A stretch of DNA of 64,000 nucleotides. Source: JBDGYW01 sp964518955 (GTDB lineage Bacteria; Gemmatimonadota; Gemmatimonadetes; Gemmatimonadales; GWC2-71-9). Below the pieces are notes generated by a model. The model ran no database searches and was not told the origin of the DNA. It saw only the letters and a list, made by a program, of their open reading frames with translations. Where the stretch lies: NCBI GenBank assembly GCA_964518955.1, contig CAZFHS010000026.1, forward strand, positions 1-64,000, given 5' to 3'. This document shows positions 51,577 to 60,370 of this stretch, one piece after another. A program made the translations under genes and the position numbers. Each line of letters starts with the position of its first letter. The stretch's first letter is position 1.

Positions 51577-52442
51577 TGGGGAAAGACCCACATCGCATTC
51601 CTCGCGACTCTCTCACCAACCTGATCGTGCAAGTCGACAACCTGGGAGAGGGCGAGACCCCCCACGACACAGTTCCCACCGGTTTCCCGTCGGTCGACAA
51701 AGCGCTCGGCGGCGGAATGAGGCGGCAGGATCTGGTGATGCTTGGAGGAGATGTGGGAGCCGGCAAGTCGGCCCTGGCATTCGGGATCGCGCTTCGAGCG
51801 GCTGCGGCGGGGCATAGAGTCGCGTTCTTCTCCGGTGAGATGAACGAGGAACGCCTCATGGAACGAGCCCTGGCCATCGAAGGACGTGCATCGGTGGACG
51901 AAATACGTGCGGCTGATCTCGCCGAGGTAACCCGGTCGGCACTCGGCGCGGCAGCGCTCAGGATCCGTGATCTCCCGATTCAGATCCATCCGCTCATTGG
52001 GCTAGGGATGGACGAAGCACTGGCGTCGGCCTGGGAATTCGATCCTGCACTCGTGGTGATCGATTTTCTCCAGCTACTGCCACCACCCGACCCCCGCAGC
52101 ACACTCGACGAGGAATGCGCCGCTTCCACGCGCGCGTTGAAGGCGGTCGCGCTCGACCGAGCCGTCGCATGCCTGGTCATTGCCCAACTACCTCAACTCA
52201 GGGCTGTGAGATCGGACCGGAGGCCCAATCTCGATGACTTCGGAGCTCTCGGTTCGATAAAGCAGCATTCGGATATCGTGCTGGGCCTCTATCGCGAGGA
52301 GATGTACGACCCTGGGGCGGGCATGGAAGGCGCAACTGAGTTGATAATCGTCAAGAATCGGAACGGGCCGACGGGTTTCGTTGATCTCTATTTCTATCAG
52401 AAATGGATGAGATTTGAAGACATGCTCGACCCCGACCGCTGA
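51576..52442 (+). CDS. DnaB C-terminal-like RecA-fold ATPase
   Basis: The 288-residue protein lacks the DnaB N-terminal domain but has the helicase core: DTVPTGFPSVDKALGGGMRR, Walker A GGDVGAGKSALAFGIALRA (about residue 60), FFSGEMNEERLMERALA like the DnaB H1a region, Walker B LVVIDFLQLLPPPD, the glutamine motif VIAQLPQLRAVRSD, and QHSDIVLGLYREEMYDP. It is more like the ATPase of DnaB than RadA, which has a zinc finger and Lon-like domain. Replicative DnaB must be encoded elsewhere; this paralogue may be a repair or recombination helper, fitting its place before ruvC. Confidence 0.8.
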   Translation: MGKDPHRIPRDSLTNLIVQVDNLGEGETPHDTVPTGFPSVDKALGGGMRRQDLVMLGGDVGAGKSALAFGIALRAAAAGHRVAFFSGEMNEERLMERALAIEGRASVDEIRAADLAEVTRSALGAAALRIRDLPIQIHPLIGLGMDEALASAWEFDPALVVIDFLQLLPPPDPRSTLDEECAASTRALKAVALDRAVACLVIAQLPQLRAVRSDRRPNLDDFGALGSIKQHSDIVLGLYREEMYDPGAGMEGATELIIVKNRNGPTGFVDLYFYQKWMRFEDMLDPDR

Positions 52443-52531
52443 GAGATTCCATCCCGCGTTGCCGGGCGGTGAGAGAGCCGGATATATTCACCTCAGACTT
52501 CGACCTTTGAGCTATTCCCGGCGGAGGATGC

Positions 52532-53281
52532 ATGGCCGGTCACAGTAAGTGGAAACAGATCAAACGCCAGAAAGCCGTTACAGACGCAAGGCGTGGCGTG
52601 AAGTTCACCAAGATGATCAAGGAGATCACAGTAGCCGCTCGTCAGGGCGGGGGTGATCCAGATGGGAACGCTAGGCTACGCACGGCGATCGAGACCGCGA
52701 AAGCCGGGAACATGCCTGCCGAGAATATCGATCGCGCGATAAAGAAGGGCACCGGAGAGTTGGAAGGAGTGGTATACGAAGAAGCGACATACGAAGGCTA
52801 TGGCCCCGGCGGAGCGGCAATACTCATCCAAGTGACGAGCGACAATCTGAACCGCACCGTGGCGCAGATCCGCCACCTGTTCTCCAAGAACGGAGGCAAC
52901 CTCGGTACGCCAAACTCAGTTGCGTGGATGTTCGATAAGCGCGGGTTGCTTTACGTGGATGCGGAAAGCTATCAAGAGGACGAGGTGCTGGAGGCTGCGC
53001 TCGAGGCCGGTGCTGACGACATGACAACTGAAGGAGACCAACACGTCATCACCACCGATCCTACTCTGCTGCATGCTGTCCGCGATGCTTTAGAGACCAC
53101 CGGTCTTACGGTCGCAGACGCCGAGATCGACATGATTCCTCAGAACAGCGTGATGGTTGACGGCAAAGACGCCGAGCAATTGCTCAAACTCACCGATGCT
53201 CTCGAGGACGACGACGACGTGTCGAAGGTGTTCAGCAACTTCGACATCGATCAGGATACTCTGGCGGCGGTGAGCGGGTGA
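52532..53281 (+). CDS. yebC: YebC/PmpR-family protein (TACO1-like)
   Basis: The 249-residue protein starts at an ATG with GGCGGAGGATG upstream. It begins with the invariant MAGHSKWKQIKRQKAVTDAR and contains YEGYGPGGAAILIQVTSDN and NLGTPNSVAWMFDKRG. Long called a transcriptional regulator, the family is now also tied to relief of ribosome stalling at proline stretches in bacteria and mitochondria. It is often found just before ruvC, as here; its stop overlaps the ruvC GTG. Confidence 0.95.
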   Translation: MAGHSKWKQIKRQKAVTDARRGVKFTKMIKEITVAARQGGGDPDGNARLRTAIETAKAGNMPAENIDRAIKKGTGELEGVVYEEATYEGYGPGGAAILIQVTSDNLNRTVAQIRHLFSKNGGNLGTPNSVAWMFDKRGLLYVDAESYQEDEVLEAALEAGADDMTTEGDQHVITTDPTLLHAVRDALETTGLTVADAEIDMIPQNSVMVDGKDAEQLLKLTDALEDDDDVSKVFSNFDIDQDTLAAVSG

Positions 53282-53766
53282 GTGACCGGGTGCTGGGTAT
53301 CGATCCCGGCACTGCCGTAACGGGATTCGCGGTACTCGAGCCCAAAAGGGGGACTCCCGGACACCTCATCGAGTGCGGTGTCATCCGAACCAAAGCTCGT
53401 GATGTCATGAGCAGCCGCCTCGAGACGATTTTCGACGGTGTGACAGAGTTGATTGCCCGGCATCGGCCCGCTACAGTTGCTGTCGAGACCGCATTCCTCA
53501 AATCCAATGTTCGAACAACTATTACTTTGGGGCAGGCCAGGGGCATGGTGCTCCTTGCGGCCGCAAAGGCCGGGGCAGAGATCGCGGAATACTCGCCTGC
53601 GACTGTAAAAAAGAGCGTCTCGGGAGCCGGAGGAGCCGGCAAAGGGCAGGTAGCGTTTATGGTGCAGCGACTATTGCGGCTGAAAGAACCGCCCAAACCA
53701 GATGACGCCGCCGACGCCTGTGCGATCGCCTTGACGTACCTGATTACGTCTGGAAGAAAACGATGA
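53278..53766 (+). CDS. ruvC: Holliday junction endonuclease RuvC
   Basis: The 162-residue dimeric RNase H-fold nuclease has catalytic acidic residues in LGIDPGTAVTGFAV (residues 5-18), AVETAFLKSN (about 66) and KPDDAADACAIALTYL (about 140). It cuts four-way junctions moved by RuvAB. Start is GTG 53278, overlapping the yebC stop; its end overlaps ruvA (ATGA). Confidence 0.95.
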   Translation: MSDRVLGIDPGTAVTGFAVLEPKRGTPGHLIECGVIRTKARDVMSSRLETIFDGVTELIARHRPATVAVETAFLKSNVRTTITLGQARGMVLLAAAKAGAEIAEYSPATVKKSVSGAGGAGKGQVAFMVQRLLRLKEPPKPDDAADACAIALTYLITSGRKR

Positions 53767-54356
53767 TCGCAGCAATCAAGGGATCGCTCGCAGCCAAGTC
53801 CGGCGACCGTGTGGTGATTGCCACCGCGGGCGGCGTGAGCTACGAGATTGCCGTCCCGCTCGGCGTGTTGGAGCGGTTGCCAAACACGGGTTCAGAGGTC
53901 GAACTAAACACTGCCCTGGTGGTCAGGGACGACGGTTGGTCTCTGTTTGGATTCGACGAACTCGAGGAACGGACGCTTTTCGAGCGATTGCTGGGGGTGA
54001 ACGGTGTCGGGCCTCGATTGGCCCTAGCCATCGTCTCCACATTGGGTGGACCGCGGGCCGTGAGGGTCCTGAAGGAAGGTGACACGGCGGCTCTCTGCAC
54101 CGTACCAGGAGTTGGAAAGAAAACGGCGGACCGTATTTCGCTGGAACTGAAAGACAAACTGCGCGACCTGGGCGCTTCGGAATTGACGGGGGCAGCTGTC
54201 GTCCCGGCGGAACAAGCCGTTCAGGCCCTAATCAACCTGGGCTATGCGGGCGCGGAGGCAGAAAAGGCTGTGAGAAAGGTTCTCTCAGATGGAGGATCGG
54301 ACGAGCCGGCCAACCTGATCCGCGGAGCCCTGAAACTAATGGTCAAGAGAAAATGA
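53763..54356 (+). CDS. ruvA: Holliday junction DNA helicase subunit RuvA
   Basis: The 197-residue protein has three domains: OB fold (residues 1-65, MIAAIKGSLAAKSGDRVVI), tandem helix-hairpin-helix motifs (LLGVNGVGPRLALAIVSTLG and TVPGVGKKTADRISLELKDK, about 70-140) and a flexible linker plus C-terminal helices that contact RuvB (AVQALINLGYAGAEAEKAVR). Tetramers hold the junction open. Overlaps ruvC upstream and the small zinc-ribbon gene downstream by four bases each. Confidence 0.95.
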   Translation: MIAAIKGSLAAKSGDRVVIATAGGVSYEIAVPLGVLERLPNTGSEVELNTALVVRDDGWSLFGFDELEERTLFERLLGVNGVGPRLALAIVSTLGGPRAVRVLKEGDTAALCTVPGVGKKTADRISLELKDKLRDLGASELTGAAVVPAEQAVQALINLGYAGAEAEKAVRKVLSDGGSDEPANLIRGALKLMVKRK

Positions 54357-54517
54357 AAACTGCTGAATGGTTATGCCCATCGTGCGGAGTCACGAACAGA
54401 AGGCTGGTCAACGACAATGAGACTCGGGCCGAGGATCGTTGTATGACCTGCAAGAAGAAACACGTGGTTGAAGAAGACGACCGTCCCGTGCGCTGGCGAG
54501 CAAAAGCGAAATCGTGA
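54353..54517 (+). CDS. 54-residue zinc-ribbon-like protein between ruvA and ruvB
   Basis: This small gene occupies the gap between ruvA and ruvB, with its ATG overlapping the ruvA stop and its TGA overlapping the ruvB GTG (both 4-base overlaps). The translation begins MKTAEWLCPSCGVTNRRLV and has a second knuckle EDRCMTCKKKHVVEED; two CxxC pairs 19 residues apart should bind one zinc ion. The C-terminus is basic (VRWRAKAKS). The coupling on both sides and good cysteine spacing argue for a real gene. Function is unknown; a nucleic-acid or RuvAB accessory role is inference. Confidence 0.7.
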   Translation: MKTAEWLCPSCGVTNRRLVNDNETRAEDRCMTCKKKHVVEEDDRPVRWRAKAKS

Positions 54518-55560
54518 ACCGGCCCGAGATCACCACGCCCGAGGCGCTCCCCGACGATTCCTCGTCGGAGACGACCCTCAGGCCGTCGCGCCTCGAAGAG
54601 TTCACCGGACAAGACGAGGTGAAGGAAAGCCTTCAGATTGCCATCGAAGCGGCGAAGCAGCGTGGTGATCCACTAGATCATGCGCTCTTTTTCGGCCCGC
54701 CTGGACTCGGCAAGACAACGTTGGCGATGCTCGTCTCCAAGGAGCTGGGGGTAAACATCAGAACCTCTAGCGGCCCAGTGTTGGAGAAGTCGGGCGATCT
54801 GGTGGGGCTGTTGACGACCCTGCAGCGCGGAGACGTGCTGTTCATAGATGAAATCCACCGCCTCAAGCCGACATTAGAAGAATTTCTCTATCCCGCGATG
54901 GAGGACTACAGGGTCGACGTGCGCATAGCGGAGGGGCCTAACGCACAGACGATCCCGATGAGCATCGAGCCGTTCACTCTCATCGGTGCGTCCACCCGGT
55001 TCGGCATGTTGACACCTCCAATGCGCGCCCGCTTCGGTTTGATCGAGCGCCTGGGCTACTACCCGACCGAACACCTTCAGATCATAGTCACACGTTCCGC
55101 TGGGATTCTCGATATCCAAATAGACACCGAGGGTGCGTCCGAGATTGCCAAGCGAAGCAGAGGAACACCTCGCGTTGCAAATCGCCTGCTACGGCGTGTA
55201 CGGGACTACGCACAAGTGCGAGCGGACGGGAGGATCACCAAACCTGTTGCGCAGGCCGCTCTGCAGAGGTTGAATGTGGACGAGTACGGCTTGGACGACA
55301 TGGACGCTCAAATTCTCAAGATGATAATCGAGAAGTTCGACGGCGGGCCGGTGGGCCTCAACACGATAGCAGTGGCGGTAGGCGAAGACGCCGGTACGCT
55401 GGAGGAAGTCTACGAGCCTTACCTGATACAGCAGGGATATTTGCAGCGCACTCCGCGGGGTCGAGCCGCCACTCCGGCGGCATACAGACACTTCGGCTAC
55501 ACTCCGCGCTCCGACGCCGGGCCGCAGGAGAGCTTCTTCGACAATGGCGCAGGAACCTAA
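54514..55560 (+). CDS. ruvB: Holliday junction branch migration ATPase RuvB
   Basis: The 348-residue AAA+ motor has Walker A LFFGPPGLGKTTLAMLVS (about residue 60), Walker B LFIDEIHRL, sensor 1 TLIGASTRFGMLTPPMRARF with the arginine finger area, sensor 2 RGTPRVANRLLRRVRDYAQV, and a winged-helix C-terminal domain (GLDDMDAQILKMIIEKFDGG, YLQRTPRGRAATPAAYRHFG). Starts at GTG 54514. Its end overlaps queA by 17 bases. Confidence 0.97.
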   Translation: MNRPEITTPEALPDDSSSETTLRPSRLEEFTGQDEVKESLQIAIEAAKQRGDPLDHALFFGPPGLGKTTLAMLVSKELGVNIRTSSGPVLEKSGDLVGLLTTLQRGDVLFIDEIHRLKPTLEEFLYPAMEDYRVDVRIAEGPNAQTIPMSIEPFTLIGASTRFGMLTPPMRARFGLIERLGYYPTEHLQIIVTRSAGILDIQIDTEGASEIAKRSRGTPRVANRLLRRVRDYAQVRADGRITKPVAQAALQRLNVDEYGLDDMDAQILKMIIEKFDGGPVGLNTIAVAVGEDAGTLEEVYEPYLIQQGYLQRTPRGRAATPAAYRHFGYTPRSDAGPQESFFDNGAGT

Positions 55561-56587
55561 CCGCTACCACACCGACGACTTCGTCTACGAGTATCCGCAG
55601 GAGGCCATCGCCCAGCGACCGCTCGCAGACCGGAGCGCTAGCCGGCTACTCGTGTTGAATCGCCTGACTGGAGAGAGACTCCACACCACCTTCGAGTCTT
55701 TCGCAGACCTTCCCGACCCTGGAGATGTAATGGTGATCAACACCAGCCGCGTGGTTCCGGCCCGTCTCACGGGGAAACGAGACAACGGGCGCGACGCGGA
55801 AATCCTCCTGGTTCACGCAGAGGCGGATGGCACCTGGACCTGTCTCGCGCACCCAGGCGGCAAACTCAAGGTCGGGCGGAAAGTCTACTTCGGCAAGGAT
55901 ACCTCTGCGGAGATTACCGGTGTTTTGGGCGGCGGATTGAGACGCATCCGGTTCAGCGGCAAACTCACCCCGGCAGCATTGATGGAAGAACTCGGTGCAG
56001 TACCCCTCCCGCCATACATTACGCGCGCACCAGACGCGGATGACACCGAGCGGTATCAAACAGTATATGCGACGGACGACGGGAGTGTGGCCGCTCCAAC
56101 AGCCGGCCTCCACTTCACCAAAGAGATTCTAGAAAGCCTGCAAGAACGGGGAGTCGAACTGGCAGAGGTGCTGCTGCACGTGGGGCCGGGCACCTTCAAA
56201 CCAGTACGCGTCGATGATCCATCGGATCACAAGATGCACTCCGAATGGTATTCTGTGTCGCGGAAGACGGCAGATTCGGTGAACAAAGCGAAGGCTGACG
56301 GCAGACGTGTGTGGGCAGTCGGTACCACTTCGGCTCGTGTGCTCGAGTCGGTCGGCGCGGACGGGGCCCTCAGAGAAGCTGCCGGATGGACCGAGTTGTT
56401 CATACTGCCGCCGTACGAGTTCAAGATGGTTGATGCGATGCTCACCAACTTCCACTTGCCACGATCAACGCTGCTTATGTTGGTGGCGGCATTCAGCGGG
56501 CACCAGGCGGTCATGAACGCATATCGCGAAGCAGTGGAACTTGGCTACCGCCTCTACAGCTACGGCGACGCAATGGCGATAGTCTAA
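55544..56587 (+). CDS. queA: S-adenosylmethionine:tRNA ribosyltransferase-isomerase
   Basis: The 347-residue enzyme transfers and rearranges the ribosyl part of SAM onto preQ1-tRNA to give epoxyqueuosine. It shows YEYPQEAIAQRPLADRSASR, the VMVINTSRVVPARLTG segment, DDGSVAAPTAGLHFTKEILE, VLLHVGPGTFKPV and TNFHLPRSTLLMLVAAFSG. Begins 17 bases inside the end of ruvB. It is followed two bases later by tgt, the preceding step in the queuosine pathway. Confidence 0.96.
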   Translation: MAQEPNRYHTDDFVYEYPQEAIAQRPLADRSASRLLVLNRLTGERLHTTFESFADLPDPGDVMVINTSRVVPARLTGKRDNGRDAEILLVHAEADGTWTCLAHPGGKLKVGRKVYFGKDTSAEITGVLGGGLRRIRFSGKLTPAALMEELGAVPLPPYITRAPDADDTERYQTVYATDDGSVAAPTAGLHFTKEILESLQERGVELAEVLLHVGPGTFKPVRVDDPSDHKMHSEWYSVSRKTADSVNKAKADGRRVWAVGTTSARVLESVGADGALREAAGWTELFILPPYEFKMVDAMLTNFHLPRSTLLMLVAAFSGHQAVMNAYREAVELGYRLYSYGDAMAIV

Positions 56588-56589
56588 CG

Positions 56590-57723
56590 ATGTTCGAATT
56601 CGAACTGATCGAAACCGATGGTCACGCGCGGGCCGGCAAACTGATCCTGCCACATGGGACGGTCGAAACACCCGTCTTCATGCCTGTCGGAACTCAGGCT
56701 TCGGTGCGTACGCTGTCACCGCACGACCTCGAAGCTGCCGGCGCCAGAATCGTCCTGTCGAATACGTACCATCTCCACGTACGTCCCGGCGAGGACGTCG
56801 TTGCGGAACTCGGTGGGCTGCATGAATTCATGGCCTGGCCGCATCCGCTCCTAACCGACTCCGGCGGATTTCAGGTGTTCTCGCTGGAGGGGTGTCGCAA
56901 GGTGGATGAGGATGGCGTCGAGTTTCAATCTCACGTGGATGGGAGCCGCAGGAAGCTCACTCCCGAAAAGGCAGTTGACATCCAGTGGGCGCTTGGTGCT
57001 GACATCGCCATGGCGCTCGACCATGTGGTGCCCGGGAAGGCCGACAGGACAACAGCTGAGGATGCGCTGGACCGTACCCTACGCTGGCTGGAACGCTGCG
57101 CCACGCACCACCGCAAGTTGACCGAAAATGCAGACAGCCGGCAGGCGCTCTGGCCCATTCTGCAAGGTGCCACATTCTCGGACCTCAGGCAGAGGTCGCT
57201 GGAGCAGGTGCTTTCGATCGACCGGTGGACCGGAATCGCTGTTGGGGGATTGGCGGTGGGCGAGCCCAAGGAAGCCATGATCGAGGTCCTTGACGGCCTG
57301 GCCGCTTCCCTGCCCACTGAGGTTCCGCGTTATCTTATGGGCGTAGGGTTCCCGGTCGACCTCTTGAGATCCATCGCGCGAGGAATGGACCTCTTCGATT
57401 GCGTTGCTCCAACTCGAATCGGGCGCAACGGCAGTGCATATACATTTGACGGGCCACTACAAATCAGAAACGCAGCTCATCGGCGCGACACAAGCCCGCT
57501 CGACGATTCGTGCGATTGCGAAACGTGTACGACGTTCAGCCGCGGTTATTTGAGACATCTCTTCGCGGCAGATGAACTGTTGGGTCTCAGAGCGTTGTCT
57601 CTGCACAACGTGCGTTTCCTGACTCGGCTCGTTGGAGAAGCGCGCAAACAGATAGAAGCCGGCCAGTTCGAGAGCTGGAGCGGCGAATGGCAAGATCGCT
57701 ATAACAAAAGAGGGTCTTCGTGA
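56590..57723 (+). CDS. tgt: tRNA-guanine transglycosylase
   Basis: The 377-residue TIM-barrel enzyme swaps G34 of GUN-anticodon tRNAs for preQ1. Signatures: ANTYHL-type LSNTYHLHVRPGEDVV, LTDSGGFQVFSL with the general-acid aspartate, GGLAVGEPKE, the nucleophilic aspartate in GMDLFDCVAPTRIGRNGSAY, and the zinc site CDCETC plus the His of YLRHLF. ATG 56590 follows the queA stop by two bases. Its end overlaps yajC. Confidence 0.96.
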   Translation: MFEFELIETDGHARAGKLILPHGTVETPVFMPVGTQASVRTLSPHDLEAAGARIVLSNTYHLHVRPGEDVVAELGGLHEFMAWPHPLLTDSGGFQVFSLEGCRKVDEDGVEFQSHVDGSRRKLTPEKAVDIQWALGADIAMALDHVVPGKADRTTAEDALDRTLRWLERCATHHRKLTENADSRQALWPILQGATFSDLRQRSLEQVLSIDRWTGIAVGGLAVGEPKEAMIEVLDGLAASLPTEVPRYLMGVGFPVDLLRSIARGMDLFDCVAPTRIGRNGSAYTFDGPLQIRNAAHRRDTSPLDDSCDCETCTTFSRGYLRHLFAADELLGLRALSLHNVRFLTRLVGEARKQIEAGQFESWSGEWQDRYNKRGSS

Positions 57724-58052
57724 TAACGGCATCAATTGCAATGGGCGCATCCGGCGGTTCTGCGAGCGGCGGCATGAGCATCGTCTTCATCCAGATGATC
57801 GTCATCGTCGCGATCTTCTATTTCTTGATCATCCGACCCAAGATGCAGCAGGAGAAAAGGCACCGGGCGCGGCTGGAGACCATCAAGGCGCGTGACGAAA
57901 TCGTCACTGCAGGTGGAATCATGGGTGAGGTCGTACACGTCAAAGACGACCAGCTGACCGTGAAGAGCGGCGAATCTCGGCTCATCATACAGCGAGATCG
58001 TGTAGCCGTAGTGCGCTCGCCCGGTGAACGGGAAGAGACCTCCAACAAATGA
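57720..58052 (+). CDS. yajC: Preprotein translocase subunit YajC
   Basis: The 110-residue protein has one membrane helix (about residues 18-38, MSIVFIQMIVIVAIFYFLII) followed by RPKMQQEKRHRARLETIKAR and the small cytoplasmic fold DEIVTAGGIMGEVVHVKDDQ. It associates with SecDF during protein export. GTG 57720 overlaps the tgt stop; a later ATG (57738) could also serve. The gene follows tgt in many bacteria, but secD and secF are not next to it here; def follows instead. Confidence 0.93.
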   Translation: MITASIAMGASGGSASGGMSIVFIQMIVIVAIFYFLIIRPKMQQEKRHRARLETIKARDEIVTAGGIMGEVVHVKDDQLTVKSGESRLIIQRDRVAVVRSPGEREETSNK

Positions 58053-58585
58053 CAATCCGGTCGATCCATCTTCTAGGATCACCAGTCCTCCGTGAGAGGT
58101 CAGAAGACGTCGAGGAGATCGACGAAAGCGTCAGGGAACTCATTCAGGACCTGCTCGACACCACGTATGCAGACGACGGCCTCGGCCTCGCAGCAAATCA
58201 GATCGGCGTTGCCAGGCAAGTAGCCGTCGTCGTCCACGGTGACGAGCCACCTCTGTTTCTGATCAACCCCAAGATCGTGGAACGTGAAGGAAATGAGAGG
58301 GATGAGGAGGGGTGCTTGTCGCTTCCCGACCTCTTTGCGGATGTCCCGCGCCCTGCGCGCGTGGTAGTTGACACGATGGACCTGGACGGGGATACGGTTC
58401 GAGTTGAAGCCGAGGGTATCAGGGCTCGCGCGATCCTCCACGAAATGGATCATCTGAACGGTGTGATGTTCATCGACCACCTGAGCCCCCTCAAGAGGCG
58501 CATGTTGTTGATGAAGTGGAAGAAGCTCCGCAAGGGTAAGGTCGGATATCTCAAACATCTGACTGCGGAAGCAGCCTCGGAGTGA
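58049..58585 (+). CDS. def: Peptide deformylase
   Basis: The 178-residue metalloprotease removes the formyl group from new proteins. All three motifs are present: GLGLAANQIGVARQ (about residue 45), EEGCLSLPDL with the metal cysteine (about 89-98), and ARAILHEMDHLNGVMFIDHL (HExDH, two metal histidines). ATG 58049 overlaps the yajC stop; fmt follows directly, pairing removal with addition of the formyl group. Confidence 0.96.
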   Translation: MTIRSIHLLGSPVLRERSEDVEEIDESVRELIQDLLDTTYADDGLGLAANQIGVARQVAVVVHGDEPPLFLINPKIVEREGNERDEEGCLSLPDLFADVPRPARVVVDTMDLDGDTVRVEAEGIRARAILHEMDHLNGVMFIDHLSPLKRRMLLMKWKKLRKGKVGYLKHLTAEAASE

Positions 58586-58587
58586 GT

Positions 58588-59520
58588 ATGCGGTTGGTCT
58601 TCTTCGGAACACCCGAGTTTGCGGTGCCGTCTCTGAGAGCGTTGAGCGAAGAGGGCTTCGATGTAGCAGCGGTCGTCACGCAACCCGACAAACCGAAAGG
58701 CCGCCATCACACGCACCTCATTCCTTCGCCCGTGAAGGTCCAGGCGTTGGAGGAGAAACTCCCGGTCTTGCAGCCTGCACGACCCAACGAGCAAGAGTTC
58801 TTGGGCCAGCTGGGAGAGCTGCAACCCGACCTCGGGGTCGTCGTTGGGTATGGGCACATATTCAAGAGAGCTTTGCTCCAGCTGCCCCCTCAAGGGATGA
58901 TCAACGTTCATGCCTCGATGCTGCCGGAGCTTCGCGGTGCATCCCCCATCGAGCACGCCATACTGAATGGGTTGGAAGAAACCGGTGTTTCCATAATGCA
59001 GCTCGACGAAGGTATGGACACTGGTCCGGTCTATCTGAGAGTGCCGACACCGATTGCACCAGACGAAAACGCCGGCGAGCTCACTCCTCGCCTCGCTGAG
59101 CTCGGTGCACTGGCACTCATTGAAGCACTCACACTAATCGCGACGGGTGCAGCCGAGACCGAGCCCCAAGACGATTCGGCAGCCTCATACGCACCCAAAC
59201 TCACGCCCGGTATGGCCAAAATCGAATGGACGGACACCGCGGAGGCAGTCTCACGGCAGGTGCGCGCCCTCGATCCGCGAGTGGGGGCCAGAACGTCTCA
59301 TCGCGGGCGAATGGTGAAGCTGTTTGGGCCTCGCCCCGCCGACGAATGGGCAAAGCCAGATCGTCCAGGGGAGATCATCGAAACCGATCCCGCCCTCGTT
59401 GTGGCTACCGGATCCGGCGCCCTGCAGTTCCTCGACGTGCAGCCGGAGGGACGGCAGCGTATGGCCGCGGCAGATTGGATTCGTGGCAGAGGGGCTGAAA
59501 AGGGCGACCGCTTCGAGTGA
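58588..59520 (+). CDS. fmt: Methionyl-tRNA formyltransferase
   Basis: The enzyme has 310 residues from ATG 58588, which has GGAG at good spacing; a GTG six bases earlier overlaps the def stop and is the alternative. MRLVFFGTPEFAVPSLRALS, VTQPDKPKGR, the 10-formyl-THF site INVHASMLPELRGASPIEHA with the catalytic Asn/His, and MQLDEGMDTGPVYLR are typical. The C-terminal tRNA-binding OB-like domain spans about 205-310. It formylates initiator Met-tRNA. Confidence 0.95.
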   Translation: MRLVFFGTPEFAVPSLRALSEEGFDVAAVVTQPDKPKGRHHTHLIPSPVKVQALEEKLPVLQPARPNEQEFLGQLGELQPDLGVVVGYGHIFKRALLQLPPQGMINVHASMLPELRGASPIEHAILNGLEETGVSIMQLDEGMDTGPVYLRVPTPIAPDENAGELTPRLAELGALALIEALTLIATGAAETEPQDDSAASYAPKLTPGMAKIEWTDTAEAVSRQVRALDPRVGARTSHRGRMVKLFGPRPADEWAKPDRPGEIIETDPALVVATGSGALQFLDVQPEGRQRMAAADWIRGRGAEKGDRFE

Positions 59521-60125
59521 CCCGGCAGCTCCCTCGCCTGCACGCGGTCACCAACGACGAGGTCCTCGCGCTCCCCGACTTCAAGAAGCGAGCACGCTGC
59601 GTACTCTCCGAACCGCTAGCCACAATCCAGATCCGATCCGGTTCTCTGAGCGGTCGTCAACTGACCGAAATAGCCGAATCTACGATCGGGCGCTGCGAAC
59701 CCGACCGAGTGTTTGTGAACGATAGGGCCGACGTTGCTCGAATAGTCGGCGCCGGGGGATTGCATCTTCCGGCTGCCGGGCTTTCGGTGAAGGCCGCGAG
59801 ATCGATAGTTGGTGCAGAGTGTTTGATTGGGCGGTCGGCGCATAACCCGGACGAAGTGGCGCGTGCTGCCCAAGAAGGGGCTGACTACGTGTTTCTAGGC
59901 CCCATATGGGCCACCGAATCCCACCCGGGCGCCGATCCTCTGGGCATCGAAGCCCTTGCACATTCCTACGACTTGCCGGTCATCGCCATCGGCGGGGTCA
60001 CGCCCGCCAGAGCACCGGAATGCCTGCAATCCGGAGCATACGGTGTCGCAGCAATCTCGGCACTTTGGCGCTCCGCAGATATTACTTCGACCGCCAGAGA
60101 TTTATCGCTATCTTTCCCAACGTGA
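59517..60125 (+). CDS. tenI: TenI/ThiE-like protein (probable thiazole tautomerase)
   Basis: The 202-residue TIM barrel is related to ThiE: VFVNDRADVARIVGAGGLHL, YVFLGPIWATESHPGADPLG and AIGGVTPARAPECLQSGAYG. It departs from ThiE where residues for HMP-pyrophosphate are needed (HLPAAGLSV instead of HLGxxD, ATESHPG instead of TxTK). That matches TenI, which aromatises the thiazole tautomer made by ThiG. Immediate linkage to thiS and thiG and a separate bona fide thiE at 23690 support this. GTG start overlaps the fmt stop. Confidence 0.75.
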   Translation: MTRQLPRLHAVTNDEVLALPDFKKRARCVLSEPLATIQIRSGSLSGRQLTEIAESTIGRCEPDRVFVNDRADVARIVGAGGLHLPAAGLSVKAARSIVGAECLIGRSAHNPDEVARAAQEGADYVFLGPIWATESHPGADPLGIEALAHSYDLPVIAIGGVTPARAPECLQSGAYGVAAISALWRSADITSTARDLSLSFPT

Positions 60126-60334
60126 GTGAGGACCTGACGATCAAAACCAATGGCGAGGATCGTCTCATCAAAGACGGCTCGTCACTGCTAGACCTGCTGA
60201 AGAGCCTCGACCTGGACCCACGTTTTGTGGTGGTTGAACTGAACAGGAACATCGTGCGGAGGCCGGCTCTAGAGGACACGCTTCTGAGCGATGGCGACGA
60301 GGTGGAGCTGGTGCACTTCGTGGGTGGAGGCTGA
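60122..60334 (+). CDS. thiS: Sulfur carrier protein ThiS
   Basis: The 70-residue ubiquitin-like protein starts at GTG 60122, which overlaps the preceding stop (GTGA). It contains KTNGEDRLIKDGSSLLDLLK, VVVELNRNIVRRPALEDTLL and DGDEVELVHFVGGG, ending in the required Gly-Gly tail that becomes a thiocarboxylate. It delivers sulfur to ThiG. The adenylating enzyme ThiF and a glycine or tyrosine oxidase (ThiO/ThiH) are not in the window. Confidence 0.9.
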   Translation: MSEDLTIKTNGEDRLIKDGSSLLDLLKSLDLDPRFVVVELNRNIVRRPALEDTLLSDGDEVELVHFVGGG

Positions 60335-60370
60335 GGCCTCAGCGCGGTTAAAGGCCGCAAAGGACGTCCA

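Noticed and set aside
60335..60370. GGCC...GGCC repeat between thiS and thiG, considered as a terminator or TPP element
   Set aside because: The possible stem is only four base pairs with no T-run and no TPP-riboswitch core; probably chance.
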